This document shows, piece by piece, positions 48,338-62,855 of a DNA stretch of 64,000 bases. The DNA comes from Montifringilla adamsi. Lineage: Eukaryota; Chordata; Aves; Passeriformes; Passeridae. The position numbers and the translations under genes were made by a program. Every line of letters starts with the position of its first letter. Positions within the stretch are counted from its first letter, which is position 1. The notes under the pieces are model-generated. The model ran no database searches and was not told the origin of the DNA. It saw only the letters and a program-made list of their open reading frames with translations. The DNA is taken from the NCBI GenBank assembly GCA_017590115.1, contig JAGGNK010006448.1, positions 14,137,860 to 14,201,859 on the forward strand, read 5' to 3'.

Positions 48338-48351
48338 CCAGTAGGCGGTGG
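48338..48351 (+). promoter_or_regulatory. CTCF-like core motif
   Basis: CCAGTAGGCGGTGG resembles the CTCF core (CCASYAGRKGGC) with about two deviations in the right half. Motif-level evidence only. Confidence 0.2.
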
Positions 48352-51300
48352 TACTTTGCAGAGCATGTGTACGAGCACTACCCTAGAGGCACAGGAGCTA
48401 CCGCAGATCATTCTCTCTCTGATGAACCCTGTGTGCTGCAGTGCCAGCTGTACCAAATCACTGCACTCGTGTGCTTGTCCACAGCAAGCATCACCTTCTG
48501 GAAGAAAGCTGAACATAACAGCACTTTAGCCTTAGTAATCCACACGTGCACAACATAAAGCAGCTGAGGAATTTTTGACAATTTGTTTCTCTAGGATTAG
48601 TCCTCCAATCTAAGAAAAAGACCCTTTGGTAAATATATTTACCTTTCAACTCAAAAATTTAAAATGTGAATCTCAGAAGGGAGAAAGTTAGATGCTGTTA
48701 ATAAGATGTCTAATCCTTGTTTCTAGCAAATGCCTAACATTGCTTTAAAATACAGACTACAGTTGCAGAATAAAAAACAGGGACTCAATTTTGTTTGAAT
48801 GGCCTTCATGATTCTGGTAAAACTAACACATTATAAACTCCTAAAGTGGAGCAGCAAGTGGGAAGAAATGTTACTAGTGATTTCCAGGAGAGAAGCAAGA
48901 GAGTGAAAAAACCCCATCCCTGTACTGAACAGAAAACCTGAATTTGCTAAGTATCATACTGGTGATAAGCAATACTCTGACACAGCTGTTGCTGCTTTGG
49001 TCCTTCCCTCCTACTGTAGTTACAAACTCTCAGAGAAGTACTGCAATGTGAAAGACAGAAGGTGAGCTGGGGCTGACCCTGGAGACCCCTCTGCTCAAAC
49101 TCAAACACATCTTTTTTATATATTTTCTCATAGCTTCTTTTCAGGTGCAGTCAGAGGAGACAACATACAAAAGGGAGAAACACTTCAGTGATAATCCTCC
49201 CAAGTTATAGAAAGCATTTTTCACAGCAGGCAGGGAAAACATAGTGGTGCTACTAACTCTGCTGGTAGGTTTGTCACTTAAAGACTGAGCAATTGTGGTG
49301 AACCATCACATCAGCCCAACCTCCCTCTGCCTCAGGGCTAGGCTTGTGTCATTCTGAGTTCATGGGGAAGTTACTGGTCACGGGGTAGGGAACATCCTCC
49401 AAAGTTCTTCTGAACAATGAACTAATTTAATGCAGGCATTTCTATTTCATTCCTACATCACACTCTCATAATTAACTTTCTGTAATCTTTGTATAAATCA
49501 CTTAAGGATTGTTCCCATATTGGAAAGTAATTATGACACTGACAATTATGCTGGTTTTATTCCCCTTATTCAGCTGTTTAGTAGTTAAAATATGTTGCTG
49601 TCTCTAAAAAAGGCCTAATGGTCAACAAATATAATAATATTTTTTGGCCTTATTTTAAGTGATGTACTAATTTTTTCTCTTGTTACTAACATATTTGGTT
49701 TTTGTTTCAAGGTGGTTATGCCTACAGAATATCGTCTCTGTGTTTTGGCATGAGTAAACTTTTGTGAAATTTGTGAAAATTTAACTCCAAAGAGAGCTAA
49801 GCACTGACAGTGAAAACAAAAGCATTCTATAAAGATACTGGCAGCTTTATAATGATGAGCAATCCTTTTTAATATATTCTTGTGTTTTTTTCATACAGGC
49901 TTTTTGTGATATAATTTAAAGAGTTTTTATAACTTTACAAGAAATCCAGGGAACAATGTTCTTATCTCCACCAGCATAATTATTAAACTGAGATACATGC
50001 CCAGTTTCAAAGGCATTGATGGACAGGATTCCTTGGTCTCTCAAAAAGTGTGGATAAAAATCAAGAGGCCACAAGGCTTTTTAATCTACAAGTTTTTGTA
50101 AAACAGACAAGAGAAGGGAAGCCTCACTGAGGCACCCAGTTCCGAGGGTAGACATTCAGTATGGTATTAACTGGGGTGACAGGCCAGAGTTCAGCAAAAG
50201 CATCTGAGTTTACTTTACCCAAATGTACCATCACACAGCCTCAAATACCAGTACCTTCATACTTGGAGATTATTAGCAGGAGATATGATGTGGGAGAAAG
50301 GTGTTTAAAACACATTTACATAAATAAAAATCAAGAATAGCAGTACTGCTTCTAGCAGCATTCATTACAGGCTGCTGAAAATGAGTCTGTTACCACAGTA
50401 ACCAAGCTAATATTGGCTTTCCAGCTTGCAGACATTAAATCCCTTAAATACAGGTGCAAAGGATGAATTCGGAGTTTTGGAGTGGGTAAATTTGCTCTGC
50501 CACAAATGTCAGAATGGAAGAAAGAAGATACTATAAATTTTTATGGCAAAGACACAGTTAATCAGTTACCCAAGAAGAGAAGTGGAGAAGCTTGTAGTAG
50601 CAACGAAATTTGGACTGGATGGAGCACTAACCCTGTGCACCATAATATTTTTTTACTCAGAAATAATGGGCATTATTTGAAGAGCTATTCTGGTGATGTG
50701 TAAGGTGAACTAGTATTCATTTCAATCCCTTTACAGAGTTAAAATATAGATCAGTTTTTTTGTCAAGAGAGCAAGTGAGGTCCTGAATACAAGCAAGGAG
50801 GTTGAAACAGAGCACCCTTCCCATATTTTTTTCTGAAGTAAAAATCTCCTCAGGTATATTGTACTCTGAGGGAGCAGTACTGTGCTAGCCTCTCCTGCCA
50901 AACAGGTGTTACAAATAGGCTGCACCTGGTTGCAAGTCACAGATATCTAATTTTTCCCAACTGAATGATTAGTACTGAATTCCAGGAGAACATTCACTGC
51001 TAACTCTTTCTAGAAATATTTTAAAGACACACATTTTAACTGGGTTGGGTTTTTTTTTTATACATATATTGCTTTTCAGTTTTGTACACTAATTGCATCG
51101 TGAGAAAAGAAAAAGATCCTTACAAACTAGAAGTTTTAAAAATCATACAAAGAATCTACATATTCCAATGACATTCTGAATTTAACATTGAGTAGTTTGA
51201 AACAGAAATGCATTCTGGAATTCAATTGTTATTACTTCACGTATTTAAAACAGATAAATATATGCACCTTCATACAACATCTGAGTCTACTAAGTAGCAT

Positions 51301-52346
51301 AATCTCCTGAGAAATCTCTGTAAGTTAAAGAACATGAATGTTTGAGGAGCAGAGGCCAAAAGATGCCTGTCAGCCTCAGGGGCTGTGGATGACACCAGGG
51401 TGCCCTAACCTCTCCAAAGGACTGTGCTGGAGGTGAGATTCGTGAGTCACTTCTTTCTCTCACCCTCTGACTGACTCAAGCATTTCAAGAAAACATGACA
51501 GACGCAGGCAGGCAGCGGACAAAAGCCACTCTGGCACTCTGGGAGTAGCTGGGGCATGTTGGACCTGCTTGGGAGAGCCTCTTTCAGAGCATAAGCTCCC
51601 TCAAGGAGCCCCAGATTGTAAGATCCACATTTCAGGATGAGCAAGGTGACATTTTCCAATGTGATTTCTACCTGTGATTTTATCAAATTTATTTCAGATG
51701 TTTACCAAATACTAGAAATTAAAAACAAAAGAATGAAAGAGGAGGTAAATAACCATGTTTCCATTGCTGTGGGTTTAATGAGAAATTTTACTTAGCAATT
51801 CACTCAAAATATTTTAATAAATCTTTCTTCTCTGAAGTTTGACTGTCAGAGATGACATTTCATATTCAAGAAATCTCTGATGCACATTAGATAGCACTGT
51901 TGAAACTTTCTGTTTTCAGTGAGCAAAGGATAAGAGGTTCTTATATCACAGATCACAAATGTTGGTGCAATGTTCTTGTTCAGTTTTAATAAGGGTTGTT
52001 GTCTTCCTACTGTTATTCTTTAGCATCATGTTGTTTTAAGAATCTGTGGTGGTCCACAGGAGGTTTCTTTATTAAATCTTAAAACTTGTCAATAAAAAGG
52101 CAAGCTAGAATGCCAAACAATTAAATAACAGACACATTACTGAAGCATGTCACTATCCTGAAATCTGGTTTTACCTTTTGTATAGGATAGTAACACCTTG
52201 AAGACTAAGCAGCATGACAGAGTAAAGTCACTGTTTTACAAATCAACACGGATCAGGCAGACCTTTATAAATCCTGCTAGCTGGTGTACTATAAACAAGA
52301 ATCTATACTGATTCTTATGCAGCTCCTAAGCATACATATGTATGTA

Positions 52347-52391
52347 TGTAAAATAAAAATATTCTAGTATGGATGTAAAATAAAAATATTC
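52347..52391. repeat. Tandem duplication, 27-bp unit
   Basis: TGTAAAATAAAAATATTC occurs at 52347 and 52374, directly after a short (TATG)n run. Confidence 0.8.
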
Positions 52392-55300
52392 AATGATTGA
52401 TGCATGGAGAAAAGGAACACAATAGGCTGCTCTTGTACAGAAAATGCTGACAAAAACTTTGGTTTTGTCTACATTAATCTATAGGTTTTTTCAGATAAAT
52501 GTACAGAGCAGTGTCCTACAAATGAATGTGTCTGAACCAGTTAATAAGTCATATAAAGTATGTTTCCATTTTATTCTCCCACGTTCAATCTTATACCAAA
52601 AACTTGCAAAGTTTTTGTGAATAGTTGATCATCCAGGCTCCCAAGCAGTGGTTCAGTGTGTGGGAAAACACCAAGACTGAAGCACTCAGTGTCACTTCCT
52701 GATCTCTGTGGGCTTTTCCTGTAAGGACGGGAAGGATGTCCTCCTCTGTACTGCTTTTCCTCCATTCACAGTCAAACCACTTGTGTCAACACACCAAGGA
52801 TGCTAAGAGTGTTCACTTGACAAAGTCCATCCAAATGTCAACTCTTGCAGTTTGCAATGAAAGATAAGTCAATATAACAGGCATTTTGACAAATAGAAGA
52901 CAGTCTTAAATAAGTCTTCACTTAAGATATCTGGTTGACTTAATATCTAACAGGAAGTTTTTACCAGAGTGCAAAACTGAGACTAAGAACTGATTTCCAT
53001 AAAATGTCTAATAGCTATTACCAGTTATATCAATATCATCTAACATAATACTGAAACGTTGCAAAGCCTTAAATTCTTTCCCTTTAATATTCAATTAATA
53101 TTGAATTGATATAAAATATAATCCATCAACTTCAGGCTTTCAAAAAATATTGATTAAAAGCAGAAAGACTCCAAGTTTTTGAAGCTTCTGTTTCTCTGCC
53201 TCAGGGGCCTCAAAATTAAACTCTGTCATTAAAGGAAAACTAGCTGAGGTTACAATGATGAGTTTAAGCAATGTAGAAAATACCCATTATATTTTTAAGA
53301 AGGCTCATTAAATTACAAGTCTTAATAAGGGGACTGAACCATTGCATCAAGGGACTGTTAAAATCCAACTACAGGTGATACTGAATCAAGAGCCTTACCA
53401 AAACTCTGAAATACTGTCAGCAGGCAGCATTGTCATATCTGCATGACATGGTATCACTGATGTTTTTGTGACAGGTCCCATTCTTCATAAAATTATGCTC
53501 ACTGACTCAAGTAAATTTCATCCTCTGATATCTTAGTCACTGCATCCCCTGTGGTGTCTTCAAGCTCTGATAACAAACTAACCTGGTTGCAGCATTCTCT
53601 ATCACACTATTCTTACTTTAAAAGGAAACAAAATGTACTGACCCATTGCATTTTCCAGATGTCAAATATGCATCATTAGTATCAGAATTTTTTTTATCTT
53701 GTCACTGACTCAGAACTTTGTGGTTAGTTTTTCAGAACATCTTCAGTATAAATTACCAAATATGCAGGTAGAAAAATACTCTCTGTTTTTGAGCTGAGGT
53801 TTAACTTTCCCTCTGACTGTTAAATAGGTAAAGTGGCACTAGTGCTCTCATGTTTTACAGCTTTCCTTAAAGCAAAACCTTCATTATTTCTGTCTTTTCT
53901 CCATCATGCTTAATAACTTCATAATTCAAACTTATATCTGTGCAGAAATTCTGATATATCAGGACTCATATGCTAACTGAACTACTTGCTATGCACATAA
54001 TCTTTACTAGCATCTAACTGCTCCAGTCACTCACTCTTCTCTTCCTAAATTAATTTATTCTCATTATTTAATATTCCTTAAGAGTCTGGGTAATGTCAGT
54101 CACATCAGCTATCACCTGTACATAGAATATATTCTACCAAATTATTGAAATGTATACTAACAACACTGCATATAAATAAGTACTTTAAATTTCAGAACTT
54201 TGTTATTTTCCATCTACTTTTAGGAAAATAAAACAGCCTTTCAGAATTTCAGTGCAGTTATGATTTTTTTCAAAAATCTGAAATATTCTGGAAGATTTGA
54301 CAGGTATATGCTGGTTTAACACTTGCAAGATAAATAAATAGCCTGGACCAGACACTAATGTCTGACTGTCAATTTTACCATTTGAGAAACAGTCACATAA
54401 TATACCAACATAGCATAAAGAACTCAATCTTGCAATTTCGCAAGCTGCCATATAAGACAGTGAAGTGTCCCAACAGTGCTTCAAGAAAAGATGATGTATT
54501 CTTGCTATGATGAAGAAAATATTAACATCTGAGTAAGACAACTGCTGTTTACCAGCAATCCCTAAACACTGGCTTAGTTTATTTTCCAGTTTCCTTCATT
54601 CTCCTCCAAAAGCCCTGCCTGTTTTCAGGGCTTCCTGCGACATTTTTCCATTAGTATAATTTCCTTTAACATAAGCAATCATAGTGTCACGGCATATAAT
54701 GGTATATAAGCTTCATCTATTACAAAAGCAACCACATTTGCCTTGTCACCTTCACATTAGGTTTAATTTCTCTTAATATGGTAGCTTACAGATTTCTTTT
54801 TGATGTAATAGAGTGTGTTGTTTACTATGGAATTATTTCCTTACTCTAGAGAAAGCTTGAAAAGCCAATTTGTTTTAAAGAAAATCTATATTGAAATTTC
54901 CTCACTAAACTCATTTATCATTTGGGCTTCTAGCAGCAAAGAATTTTATATTTTTTTGTCATGAGATTAAATATACAACACAAAAGGAAAATATAATAAT
55001 GTAAAACTAAACAAATTTTTTTAAATGACGGGATACAAAACTATTCTCATTTTTATACAAGTAAAAAGATTCATTCCCTCAAGGGACTGTCACTGAACTG
55101 AGCTAAAAACAGACAGGAGGATAGAAGCACACGGCCTACAAGAGCTATGCCCTCCAAAGCTTGTGTCATATTTTTCTAATCTCCTCCTTCCCATTGAAAA
55201 ATGTGTGTCAATCATCATTCATGCATCTTCAGACCCAGCCCAAGTTAGCATTTCCTCAGTTTCAAGAAGCGAGATAAAAGAAGTGAGAAAACCCACAGAT

Positions 55301-56310
55301 ACTACTCTGGGCATCCATAATTTGTAAGTGGCTTGAGACAAGCTGCAGCCCAGAGGAGAAAGATGTTGCATAAACAGGCTTATTGGTCAGGCAAAGTTTT
55401 CTTCTGGAAGCCTTCAAAATGACCTTTGTACATTCAGATCTATTATTTAATTTTATAGTTCTTTAAAAGAAGAGTAATACTGGCTTACTTTGGAACAATT
55501 TCTTTGTAGGGTATCTATCTAAAATTTTGGTAAAAAGTAAGCAGAAATATCAGCTGGTTTGTTGGGTTTTCTTTTTAAGTAACTGTGATCTTCAAGTAAA
55601 TTCTATTACTTCAGCATTATGGCCAAAATTCTGCTGTTATTTGAAAATGCACAGGATCAGGATCCAGCAGAACACTTTCCTTTTCACCATGTAGCTTTGG
55701 GTTGAAGAGTTTTGCAGTGGTTTCCTTGTCCCATCATACAAGACAAATATCTAATTTCTACACATTCTTAATGAAAATGTTTTCAGCTAGAAAAGAACTG
55801 AATGGCAGAAAAAGTTAATTGTTTAAGGAAAAAAAAACACAAGGAGGCTGTTTGGCTGTTTTATACCTGCAAAGTAGCAGAAACAAATAAGAGGGGGAAA
55901 CCCAGAGGTTTTACTCTGTCCTGGTGAGGAGGCCCCTGTCTTTGGCTCTAATGAGAAAAGAAAAACCAACAGGGCTTCAGAAAGCTTTGGCCAGGGGCTG
56001 CCAATGCCCTTCTTGCTGCAGCCTTCTCTATGGGGTGCTCAGTACTTGCTCATGCTCTCTCAACATCCCCAAAATGCTGCTGTGGGTGTTGTAAAGCATC
56101 CTCTCACAACATGTGGCTGAAACAGGTATTTCCTTTCAGAGAAGGTAATCGCCGAGACTGAGTTGGATTTTTTTACATGTGATAAAAGCACAATTAAAAC
56201 TGGCATCTTTGTAGGAAAATCAGTTCTAATGGAAATGATCAGCACCCATGGAAGACAGAAATGAAGGCCCTCCAAAACTGTAATATAGTAAAATTTTAGC
56301 TGTGCTCTGA

Positions 56311-56334
56311 TCTGATTGAATATCTGATTGAATA
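56311..56334. repeat. Perfect 12-bp tandem duplication
   Basis: TCTGATTGAATA occurs twice in a row. Confidence 0.8.
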
Positions 56335-57950
56335 TCTCTCGTTCCCCTGCTGACACCCTGCCAGTGAAAGAAACCTTGGAGAAAAAAAAGTAGCAATGCT
56401 TCACTGAAAACACTGTTTGTTGATTTAGCTCTATCACCAGAGCACAGTGTTTTTTTAATTTAGACTTCTGCAGTTCTGCTAAACTGAGTAAATTATGTCA
56501 TCAAGCCCAGAAGCAACTCTAGAAATAGTCACACCATTTCTTTTCAGATAATAAAATCATCTGAAGGACATAGGCAGAGCTGGATTAAAAATTTTAAAAA
56601 AAATTTTAAAAAATCACAAAAATGTTTTGAAACTTTATTCCCCTCAATTTTTTAGAGTTTTGACATCTTGTGAAAAAGCCTCCTCTCCAGCAAAAGCACA
56701 TGAGCCAGAAAGGCATTGCACCAGTGTACCCTAACACAAACACATGTGCCTAGGTTCCCCACATATTGAAGAAATAGCCTGAACTCTGAAATGCCACTTA
56801 CTCCAAGAGAGATTTGTCTCATTTTCAAAAATAAACTAGGTCCTAGGAAACCCTGTCAAAAGTTGGGAGACATGCTTGATTTTGATAAAATTTGATGGTT
56901 TTTGACAGAGACAAGTGAGATATTGGAGCAAGAACTAATTAGAAATAATTCCTGCCTTCAGTACTTCATCTGAGTACAGGCACTAGGGCAGGTTTCTGGG
57001 GTTCAAACAGTAAGATTGTAGCAAATCCTGGCTGCTTGTAAATAAAACTGCAGTCTCACAACCAGCTGTGCTCAGGTACCTTGGTTTGTCTAGGTCTCTT
57101 ATCAAGATAGCTGAGAATAAGTGCAAATCTTATCAGAGAAAATAAAAATAAAAGTTATGAAAAAGCAGCTCAGAAGGGATTGGTGTCTGCCCTCTGTTTC
57201 TCTAGCATAATTCCTTGGGATTATACTTCACCTCCCACTGAAAACTCCCAATGTTAACATCAACCAGTAAACCTGTCTGAAATAGTGCTGACATCCTGAA
57301 TTATTTAAACAAGAAATTCTTCATAACAAGGTGTTTTCAGAAGCAGAAGGGAATTATTTTTGCTGCAGCTCTATTCTACAGCTAAGAAGTGAGAAAGTAA
57401 AAGCATTCCCCAAACATGCTGCAGATGATATCAGCACCAAGGACCATCAGCAGGAGGTGAACATTCTCCCCTAAGAAAATGCTTCCATACCTTTTAAATT
57501 AAGAATACATGGGCAGCTGGAGGGACAAGGCTGGGAAATCCTTTCTCTACTGCTCTGTCTGAGCTTGCAGTATACTCTTGTTAACTAGTTCCAGCTCACT
57601 CACTAATACCCTTGAGGTTTTTTGCCCTGACCCCAGTAAATTAGAAGTGTAAGATAAGGAGGCACAAGGTACAGCCTAGAGATACTGACCCTATTGCTGC
57701 AGTGCCTAATGAACATGAACACAAGCATGCCAAATAATGATTTGTATCTATGCCACCAACTCTAGACCCCCTCCCAAACCTGCTCTCTGGTCTCCTCCTC
57801 CTTGCCTCTCTTCCGAAGCACGGCTGCTGAAACAGCTCTTGGCTCAGTGGCTGAAGCCCAGGGGAGCAGCTGGAGTGCAATCTCTGCTGCTGGGATGGCA
57901 GCAGCTGGGGCCAGCTGATCCCAGTCTTGGGGTGGAAAGTGCAAGGAAGA

Positions 57951-57980
57951 AATATTTCTGCACTGTTAATATTTCTGCAC
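57951..57980. repeat. Direct duplication, 17-bp unit
   Basis: AATATTTCTGCAC occurs twice, separated by TGTT. Confidence 0.75.
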
Positions 57981-60900
57981 GCTTTAATGCATGCAGTTAA
58001 GCGAGAGACTCTACCAGTCACCGACTGACTGGGTTGTGGTGTGGTTTGTGCCGTGGTATCTTTTTCATGTTGGGCACTGCTTTTTTCCCCTAAAGAGCAA
58101 TAACTCCTCTATGCAGTGGGATGCACTATTTCATACAGCTCTGCTCCCCCCCTAGAAAGGGGTGGTGCAGAAGTACTGCAAGTCACAAAATCAGACAAGA
58201 GAAAAATCTGGCCAGAACATATGCCTCTTCATGCATGAGACAAGATTGGACAATGAATGACATCATCTGTGTCTTGGTTAACCCATTTTCAGGAATCTAG
58301 GGTCCCTTGATGGTTGAATTTAGAAAGACAACTAGTTTTTGCGTGTGCTAAATCAAGGTACCTCCTGTGTTTTGTTTCTTCTGGCAACTTGTTTAGCTTT
58401 TATGCAAATAATATAATTTATTTGAGACATTTGCAACATTAAACACGGAACTGAGAGGAGAACTTGCATGACCAAACTCCACAACCATATGAGAATGAGA
58501 TGGTTTCCAAAGATAGTTACATTAAGCTTACATTTGCAGAATAAATAATTCAATCCTCATGCTTCACATTTAAATATTTATACAAATACACTGCTTGTCA
58601 CAATTAGTTTGATTAAAGTGTTAAGAAAAAGGAACTGTGCAAGAAACGAGACTTCATCCAGGAGGAGAAGCTATTTATGTTGAAATAAATTATGTGAAAT
58701 TAGTAAAGCAGCAGCAGGTCAGGAAGCAATCTCCCAAATCCATACAAAGATTTGACCCCCAGTTCAGTTTCTACCAACCTTTTTTTTTTTTTAGTTTAGC
58801 AAACAAGGCCATGAGATTATTTTCTTCTTTGTCTCATGGAATCATGAGACATGTTTTTCTATTTCCCCCACGAAAAGCGTTATTTATAGACTGAAAACAC
58901 ACTGTTTTTTACAGACTATTTTTCTGCATCATTTTCCTTTACAGTGTGCTCAGGAGAAATTATTTGCTTTCACAGCACACTTGCCACTGTTCCTTAAAGC
59001 AGGAAGGGAAACGTTAAAGGAAAACTTCGTCCCTTTAGTTTCAAGGACATTTCTCAGGAAACTTCAAAAATCCTAAACAGCCTCAGAGAGAAGCCTGGAA
59101 ATGCAATTCTTTTTATAGATCAAAATAGGGATCACTTCTGTTCTGTGTGAGGTCTGGTGCTACAAATTATAGGGGGACTGAATGAGGCTCTCCCTCTAGG
59201 ACGAAGTAATCATCTCACTGGCACTAGTTTGCATGTGTCTGAGGGTAACCTAGAGCTGCACAGGACATTTTGTAGTACCACTAGGCATTCTAGCTCTGAC
59301 TGAACGTGCAATACTGCAGACTGCTGCAACAGGACAGGAATAGACAAGTGGGTCACCTTGGTTTGAGACAATTCAATCCTTTTTTTGCTGTAATCAAAGG
59401 AAAAAGAGGATGATGAGTCTATTCCACTGCTGAACAACTTCAACCTGCAAGTTCATGTAGTTTCATCATATAAGAGCACTTACTGCACAACACAATCACC
59501 TGGTGGGGGGGACTCTGCAGGACAAGCCAGACTGCCAAACCAACCTCCAGTTCAAGCTCATAAAGGATCTGCCCTCCCATCAAAGGGCACTGATTAGACA
59601 CTTTGTCCAGAGGAGAAATAAATATTTTTCTTGTTTCTATCTATTTATTTTAATACCTTTTCTGGAATAAGTCTATGGGAGCCAGATTAGGAATACTGCA
59701 AAACTTCATAAATATTGCAAAAATTCACAAATGCCTGTTGCACCTTCAGTGGTGATTGGTGGTGCAGGAGCACAAAGAGTGGGAAGGAAAGTGTGGGATG
59801 CTGCCTTTAACTGCCAAGAACATGCCAAAGAGGTTTATTTATTTTGTGATTCAATGAGACCAAAGAATTTAGTTATTGGATCTATGACATGAGCTATATT
59901 CCTGAGTATGTGACATTTGTCTTTTTTTAATTATATATTTGGTTGATGTTTCCTTACATTCCACTTTCTCCTACTTTACCTTTCAACTAAATAGTTTTTC
60001 TTTTCCTATTTCTGTACATTAATGAATACATTAATTAGGTTCAAATGAAAGTGAGACACTCAAAGAGGATCTGTTTTAACTCCTAGTACCAAAAATGAGC
60101 ACAGGCAGCTTTGAGAAAAGCTCTTTGCTACCTGGATTTAAAGTTTAGAAGAGCTCTAGCAAGCCTGAACTTGGTCACCTTTACTGCTGACATCTGGAAG
60201 AAGCTTAAACATAATTGCATACACCCAAATTAATCCATAAACAAGGAGAGGACTAGCACACTCTCAGAATCAAAACCAAACAAACAAAAAAATTAAAAAA
60301 TAGGTTTGACTGTTTTTCCAAAGACTGTCAAGCAAGAGGAAAAACAGGTGGAAACTACAGAAAATCCTGCTTCCCTACTATACAGGCAAAATTTAAATAT
60401 GCAACTACAGTCCTCAAGAAATAAAAAGACAGTCAGCTGTATTCATACAAGGACCTGATATAGAACTTACACTACTGAGAAAAGCTGCCAGCACACCACA
60501 GATCTGCTCTCCTACAGTTAAGCAGGAGAAGCAAGAGGCATCATAGGCTTCACTTTTGTGCAAAAGTATGAGGGGAAAGTTACTATCCATGATGTGGGTA
60601 TTTATCAGTTTGACTTTTTCAGTAAATGGATTACTAGAACCCTTCGCTTTCTTCCTTTTTATTTCTGTCACCAAAACAGAGCAAAAAGGAACATTTCTGT
60701 GTCAGAGAGAGAAGCCTTCAGGAACTTTATTACTATATTTATTACTACCCAGAGAAACTTCCTCCCCAACAGTCCTCAATGCTGGCAACCTGCTGAGAGA
60801 AAGAAAAGTAGAGTGCTTCAGCTCTTTGGCGTACCTGCCAACAATTTCCTGACATTTTAAAGCAGCTGGGAAAAGGCTTCATTTTCACATTGATGATGCA

Positions 60901-62840
60901 GCAATTCAGTAAAGAAAGATTCCTGTCAGGATCTTTGTAAAGAGACTTTTACAAACCAGGAATTATCATAGGACCTGTGTATCAAGGGAGTTTTTGCTTA
61001 TTTTTTTCTTGACTGTTAATAGTTTAAATGAAATTTAATTAAGTACTTGTAGCAGAGAACACTTCACATGGTTTAACCTGGACCTGTCAGTCCCACCAGA
61101 TTATTTGTAACCTGAAGAAATTCTCCAGCTCTGTTTACTGGTCAAGTGTTTGTGCCAGTCCAAGGCTCTCACTAGAAGATGTAGGAACAAAGGACCATAC
61201 ACAGGGCTTTCTTTTGGAAGTAGAGCTGATAATAAATATTCAGGAACTGATGACAAAATGTTTGGGGTGTGGGAAAGATTTGCAATTATTTTCCATCCCT
61301 TTTGGTATAGCCTAGGCCGAGATATAAAACTGCTATTTCTCCCAAATATCACACAAAGCTTCAATGTCTCATATAATTTAAAAATACATTTAAATTTAAA
61401 ATAAAATTAAAAATACAAATTAAATTTAAAGCATACAGGTTAGTGGGGGGTGATAAGTATCAGCCCTGAAAAGTTTTTCTTCAAAGAACCATGCAGTACT
61501 GGAATCTGAGAGACAGTTCTCTTACCTCTCCACTAGCCCCTGTTTTTTTTCTTTAGTTTTTACTTAACCATAATCATGCCACTTCCCAAAAGTCACGCAG
61601 TCAAAGCACATTTCATTCCATCAGTAATGCAATAAATCATTTAGAAAAACATTATTCACTGCCAGCTGAGTCTGACTCAGGAAAGAAAATGTCCAGAGGT
61701 TGTAGAAGACATTGAACTTTTAACCATACTACTAATTACCCTGATCTCACGATGTGCTACTTTCTAGTCATTATCCCTGGAATATGAAGTTTCATAAAAA
61801 CAAGCTAAAAGCAAATCCATTATTAAGCAGGAGAGAATGATAAAGTTAACCAATAGTCCCTTCTCTGTAACAAAGAAGAAAAAGCAATTACAGTGGCAAA
61901 ACATTTTCAGTGCTTGTTTTCAGAGTGGCAGTACATCTACCATATAACTAACTAGATTTTATCATTTTATTATCGATACAATAGGTGCTTTACTATATCC
62001 CTTCAGCATCACATGCAGATGCTCACTACATAAAAGAAGTATTTATTTTCTTGTAGATAAGATACTTTGATTTAAATATTTTGCACTAGCACAAGTGAAA
62101 GTATAATCAGGACCCATTCCCTTTTGGGATTGAACAAAAGTTGAAAAGAAGGTTACCAATAATTTTAAAAAACAACAAAAAATAAAGACTCATTTTATGA
62201 AAGATGCTAATAGTCATGTTTCTTTTTGACATTCTTAGAAAGAAAAGCATCTGGTCTTCACACTTTAGAGAGAACAGTTTCAGTAGCCACGTGGTTAAGA
62301 TGTCTAACTTCTTTTGAATTTGCATCCTAAATAAAGTTTATCTCCAATCCTTCTAACAAAAAGCAGCTTTCTTCACACTGCAGTGAAGGACCTTTTACCT
62401 TGTAATATAGCAAAATATGCCTAATTGCTTGTTGAGACCTTTTCCTTTGTTCGTTCAGATGGCCTTATTGGATCTTTATTGGATTCAGTTGCATATTCTC
62501 AGGTGGAAGCTGTAAGCCATTTAATACACAGGCTTCCCAGTATTTTAAGGATACTGTCCAGGAGAGGGAAGGTCTGAAGGAAAAAGCCTGTCAATCACAA
62601 ATTCCCACTACTTTCTACAAATATAGGGGGTTCTACCAGATTCAAAGTGTTACCATTAAAGATGCAATTGTGATAGGACACTTATTAATATTCACAGAAC
62701 ATGAGATCAAATCTTCTTAGAAAACTGAGATAAAACTATGTATATGTAGTAGAAACACACTGTAATTTTGGATTATGGTCTCAAAAATATTGTATATTTC
62801 GTGACTGACATAAGGCAGTCACACGTTCTGAAATTAAAAT

Positions 62841-62855
62841 AAAAAAAAAAAAAAA
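62841..62855 (+). repeat. Poly-A run (15)
   Basis: Fifteen uninterrupted A residues after an AT-rich stretch; no element body is recognised. Confidence 0.85.

Noticed and set aside
54203..54541. 112-codon minus frame
   Set aside because: No recognisable family and no splice support; taken as chance.
57641..58021. 126-codon minus frame in a GC-richer patch
   Set aside because: It overlaps other frames on both strands, carries no domain, and the patch lacks CpG-island character.
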